Origin: JAQVSH01 sp964349835
GTDB lineage: Bacteria; Bacteroidota; Bacteroidia; Bacteroidales; UBA4181
Length of the DNA: 8,649 nucleotides
Assembly (NCBI GenBank): GCA_964349835.1
Contig: CAYGID010000087.1
Span: 1-8,649 of the forward strand
Reading direction: 5' to 3'
The notes below the pieces were generated by a model. That model searched no databases. It saw only the letters and a program-made list of their open reading frames with translations, and was not told the origin of the DNA. The translations under genes were made by a program, and so were the position numbers. This document shows positions 6,448 to 8,649 of this stretch, piece by piece. Positions within the stretch are counted from its first letter, which is position 1; each line of letters begins with the position of its first letter.

Positions 6448-6455
6448 TACCTTCG
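6448..6455 (+). promoter_or_regulatory. Possible -7 box for the GH2 gene
   Basis: TACCTTCG differs from TAnnTTTG at one position and lies 68 bp upstream of the GH2 ATG. No TTTG -33 box is at the expected spacing; a T-rich run (6441-6446) directly precedes it. If real, the transcript has a leader of about 60 nt. Nothing else convincing was found in 6404-6523. Confidence 0.3.
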
Positions 6456-6523
6456 GTCTGAAATGGCGTTGAGCCTGTTACGCTGTTGCATTTCTTTACT
6501 GTTGTTTTCTTAATATTACTGCT

Positions 6524-8649
6524 ATGTTGAAGAACCTGAAATTATTTCGCCTCCTTTTGGCGATGGGTTCGTTTGGCTTTCTTGTTGGCTGTTCTCCTGC
6601 CGCAACCGAAACCGAACGCGAACTGTTTACCCACGACTGGAAGTTCGTGCAGGGCGATCCCGACAGCGTGGAGAGGGTGCCCCTGGCCACAATGCGCGAA
6701 TGGATGGCCCCTACGGGCGATAACTTTCTCGATTCGGTACCCGAGCGCAATTTTTCGGCCGATTCGGTTATGAAGTTTGCGTTTGCCGAACCCCGATTTG
6801 CCGACACCGCCTGGCGTTCGCTCGATCTTCCCCACGACTGGGGCGTTGAATCGGATTTTGATATCATGCTTTCGGGAAGCACCGGGAAACTGCCCTTCTT
6901 TGGCATCGCATGGTATCGCAAAAGCTTTGAAATTCCTGCTGCCGACAAAGGAAAGAAGATCTATCTCGACATCGACGGCGCTATGTCGTACGCCTTGGTT
7001 TGGCTTAACGGCCACTTTGTAGGCGGATGGCCTTATGGCTACGCCTCCTGGCGTTTAGATCTCACCCCTTATGTAAAAGCTGGCGGCGAAAATCTGCTTG
7101 CCATCAGGCTCGATAACCCCCGCAACTCCTCCCGTTGGTATCCCGGTGGAGGGCTCTACCGCAATATCTGGTTGGTGAAGTCGAACCCGGTGCATATTGC
7201 GCAATGGGGTGTGGCTGTAACCACTCCTTATGCCACCAGAGATTCTGCCGCTGTAGGGGTAAAGGTTCAAGTTCAGAACAACCGGAAATCGGGTGCCAAA
7301 GTCTCTGTAAAAACTACACTTTATGCACTCGATAAAGAGGGAAATTTTGCCGGCGAACCGGTGGCTGTTGGGCAGAGTGATGCTGCCTCGGTGCCCGGAG
7401 GCGGAGAGGCTGCTTTTGAACTGGCACTCGCCATTCAGAAACCTGCGCTTTGGAATCTGCGTACTCCCAATCTCTACTGTGCCGTTAACGAAGTTTATAA
7501 AGGCGAAACACGTATCGATCGGCAGGAGGTGCGTTTTGGTGTTCGCACCATTGCCTACGATGCAGAGAAGGGATTTCTGCTGAATGGCCGGAGAGTCCAG
7601 ATGAACGGGGTGTGCAACCACCACGATATGGGTGCGCTGGGTTCGGCCGTTCATACGCGTGCCATGGAGCGTCAGATTGAGATTCTGCAGGAGATGGGAT
7701 GCAATGCCATCCGTACCAGCCACAATATGCCGACTCCCGAGCTTTTGGAGTTGTGCGACAGGATGGGGATGCTCCTTATGGTGGAGTCGTTCGACTGTTG
7801 GGCCAGAGGAAAAACCCGCGAAGATTATGGTCAGGCCTTTGTTGAATGGCACGAAAAGGATATGCGGGCCATGGTTCGCCACTATCGCAATCACCCCTCT
7901 GTGGTGATGTGGAGTATCGGGAACGAGATCAGTGAACAGGGTCGTCCCGATGAGTTTTACATTGCCGCCCGTTTAACCGAGATAGCCAAACAGGAAGATC
8001 CCACCCGCCCTACCACAGCCGGATGCAATAATCAGAATGCCGGATTTAACGGCTTCTCCAAAAACTTTGATCTGATGGGTTACAACTACAAGCCCCATCT
8101 CTACGAATCATTCCACGCTCAGAACCCCACCCAGCCGGTGTACGGTAGCGAAACCGCCTCCTGCATCAGTTCGCGGGGCGAATATTTCTTCCCTGTATCG
8201 GACGATAAATCGCAAGGCGCCCAAAATTTCCAGATGAGTTCGTACGACCTCTATGCTCCGGGATGGGCTATGCCTCCCGACCGGGAATTTATTTCGCAGG
8301 ATAAAAACAGCTTTGTATTTGGCGAGTTTGTTTGGACCGGTTTCGACTATCTCGGCGAGCCCACTCCCTACAATGGCGACATGACGAACCTGCTCAATTT
8401 TTCGGATCCCGCCGAAAAGGCCAAAATGCAGGCTATTCTCGATTCGCTGGGTCGGATCAGAGTGCCTTCGCGCAGCTCCTATTTCGGTATTATCGACCTT
8501 GCCGGTTTTAAGAAAGACCGTTTCTATATCTATCAGGCCAAATGGCGCCCCAACGTACGCATGGCGCACATTCTGCCCCACTGGAACTGGCCCGAAAGGG
8601 TAGGGCAGGTTACCCCTGTGCATGTGTACACTTCGGGCGACGAGGCCGA
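6524..8649 (+). CDS. GH2 beta-galactosidase-like lipoprotein (3' end outside window)
   Basis: The frame starting at ATG 6524 is open to the window edge, giving 708 complete residues with the stop codon missing. Residues 1-22 are a lipoprotein signal with lipobox LVG-Cys23, so the enzyme should be anchored in the periplasm or outer membrane. Domain order fits glycoside hydrolase family 2: a jelly-roll sugar-binding domain (about 35-225: LPHDWGVE, IAWYRKSF, WYPGGGLYRNIWLV), an immunoglobulin-like domain (about 228-340), then the TIM barrel from GVRTIAYDAEKGFLLNG onward (NGVCNHHDMG, NAIRTSHNMP). Catalytic residues are the acid/base Glu468 in WSIGNEISEQG and the nucleophile Glu543 in YGSETAS. FVWTGFDYLGEPTPY follows, as in Bacteroidota GH2 enzymes that carry a further C-terminal domain (DUF4982-type), which would lie in or beyond the end of this window. 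Beta-galactosidase is the likeliest activity, but GH2 also includes glucuronidases and mannosidases. No SusC/SusD pair is visible, so a polysaccharide locus is possible only downstream. Confidence 0.94.
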   Translation, partial: MLKNLKLFRLLLAMGSFGFLVGCSPAATETERELFTHDWKFVQGDPDSVERVPLATMREWMAPTGDNFLDSVPERNFSADSVMKFAFAEPRFADTAWRSLDLPHDWGVESDFDIMLSGSTGKLPFFGIAWYRKSFEIPAADKGKKIYLDIDGAMSYALVWLNGHFVGGWPYGYASWRLDLTPYVKAGGENLLAIRLDNPRNSSRWYPGGGLYRNIWLVKSNPVHIAQWGVAVTTPYATRDSAAVGVKVQVQNNRKSGAKVSVKTTLYALDKEGNFAGEPVAVGQSDAASVPGGGEAAFELALAIQKPALWNLRTPNLYCAVNEVYKGETRIDRQEVRFGVRTIAYDAEKGFLLNGRRVQMNGVCNHHDMGALGSAVHTRAMERQIEILQEMGCNAIRTSHNMPTPELLELCDRMGMLLMVESFDCWARGKTREDYGQAFVEWHEKDMRAMVRHYRNHPSVVMWSIGNEISEQGRPDEFYIAARLTEIAKQEDPTRPTTAGCNNQNAGFNGFSKNFDLMGYNYKPHLYESFHAQNPTQPVYGSETASCISSRGEYFFPVSDDKSQGAQNFQMSSYDLYAPGWAMPPDREFISQDKNSFVFGEFVWTGFDYLGEPTPYNGDMTNLLNFSDPAEKAKMQAILDSLGRIRVPSRSSYFGIIDLAGFKKDRFYIYQAKWRPNVRMAHILPHWNWPERVGQVTPVHVYTSGDEA

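Noticed and set aside
7055..7894. Minus-strand open frame of 279 codons
   Set aside because: It is antisense to the GH2 sugar-binding and catalytic domains, whose family motifs are continuous there. No independent protein signature is seen.
8108..8623. Minus-strand open frame of 171 codons
   Set aside because: It is antisense to the GH2 catalytic barrel including the nucleophile region, so it is a shadow frame.

Overview
The window looks like ordinary chromosomal DNA from a member of the Bacteroidota, most likely the order Bacteroidales. Three things point there. The gene families are typical: an exported two-domain NIPSNAP protein, a ThuA-like exported protein, and a lipoprotein GH2 beta-galactosidase. 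Gene starts lack clear Shine-Dalgarno sequences. Several starts are preceded by elements resembling the Bacteroidota -7 box (TAnnTTTG), one of them with a correctly spaced TTTG -33 box. Genus cannot be named from the sequence alone. No mobile element, phage gene, CRISPR array, tRNA or rRNA was seen, and no gap between genes exceeds about 160 bases.

Layout. Positions 1-100 are non-coding and hold two copies of a 44-bp tandem repeat. Three minus-strand genes follow (101-2170). In their direction of transcription they are an exported endonuclease/exonuclease/phosphatase-fold hydrolase, an exported ThuA-like protein and a small protein with a C-terminal membrane anchor. A 96-bp degenerate hexamer array lies between the first two. 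A 41-bp tandem duplication lies at the junction of the last two and covers the stop codon of one and the first codons of the other. A divergent promoter region (2171-2273) separates this block from a plus-strand block: the NIPSNAP protein, a long-form Xaa-Pro aminopeptidase beginning 3 bp after it, and metF (5,10-methylenetetrahydrofolate reductase) with its own well-formed promoter. Convergent to metF is a minus-strand HD-domain protein resembling MESH1-type small alarmone hydrolases. Across a 159-bp divergent intergenic region, a lipoprotein GH2 beta-galactosidase begins on the plus strand and runs off the right edge.

Functionally this is a mix of housekeeping metabolism (folate/methionine, peptide turnover, probable alarmone turnover) and envelope or exported enzymes probably linked to carbohydrate or nucleotide/phosphoester scavenging. 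No new multi-gene system could be supported. The most unusual material is non-coding: three separate short tandem-repeat tracts within the first 1.3 kb, all in or beside the same minus-strand gene block.
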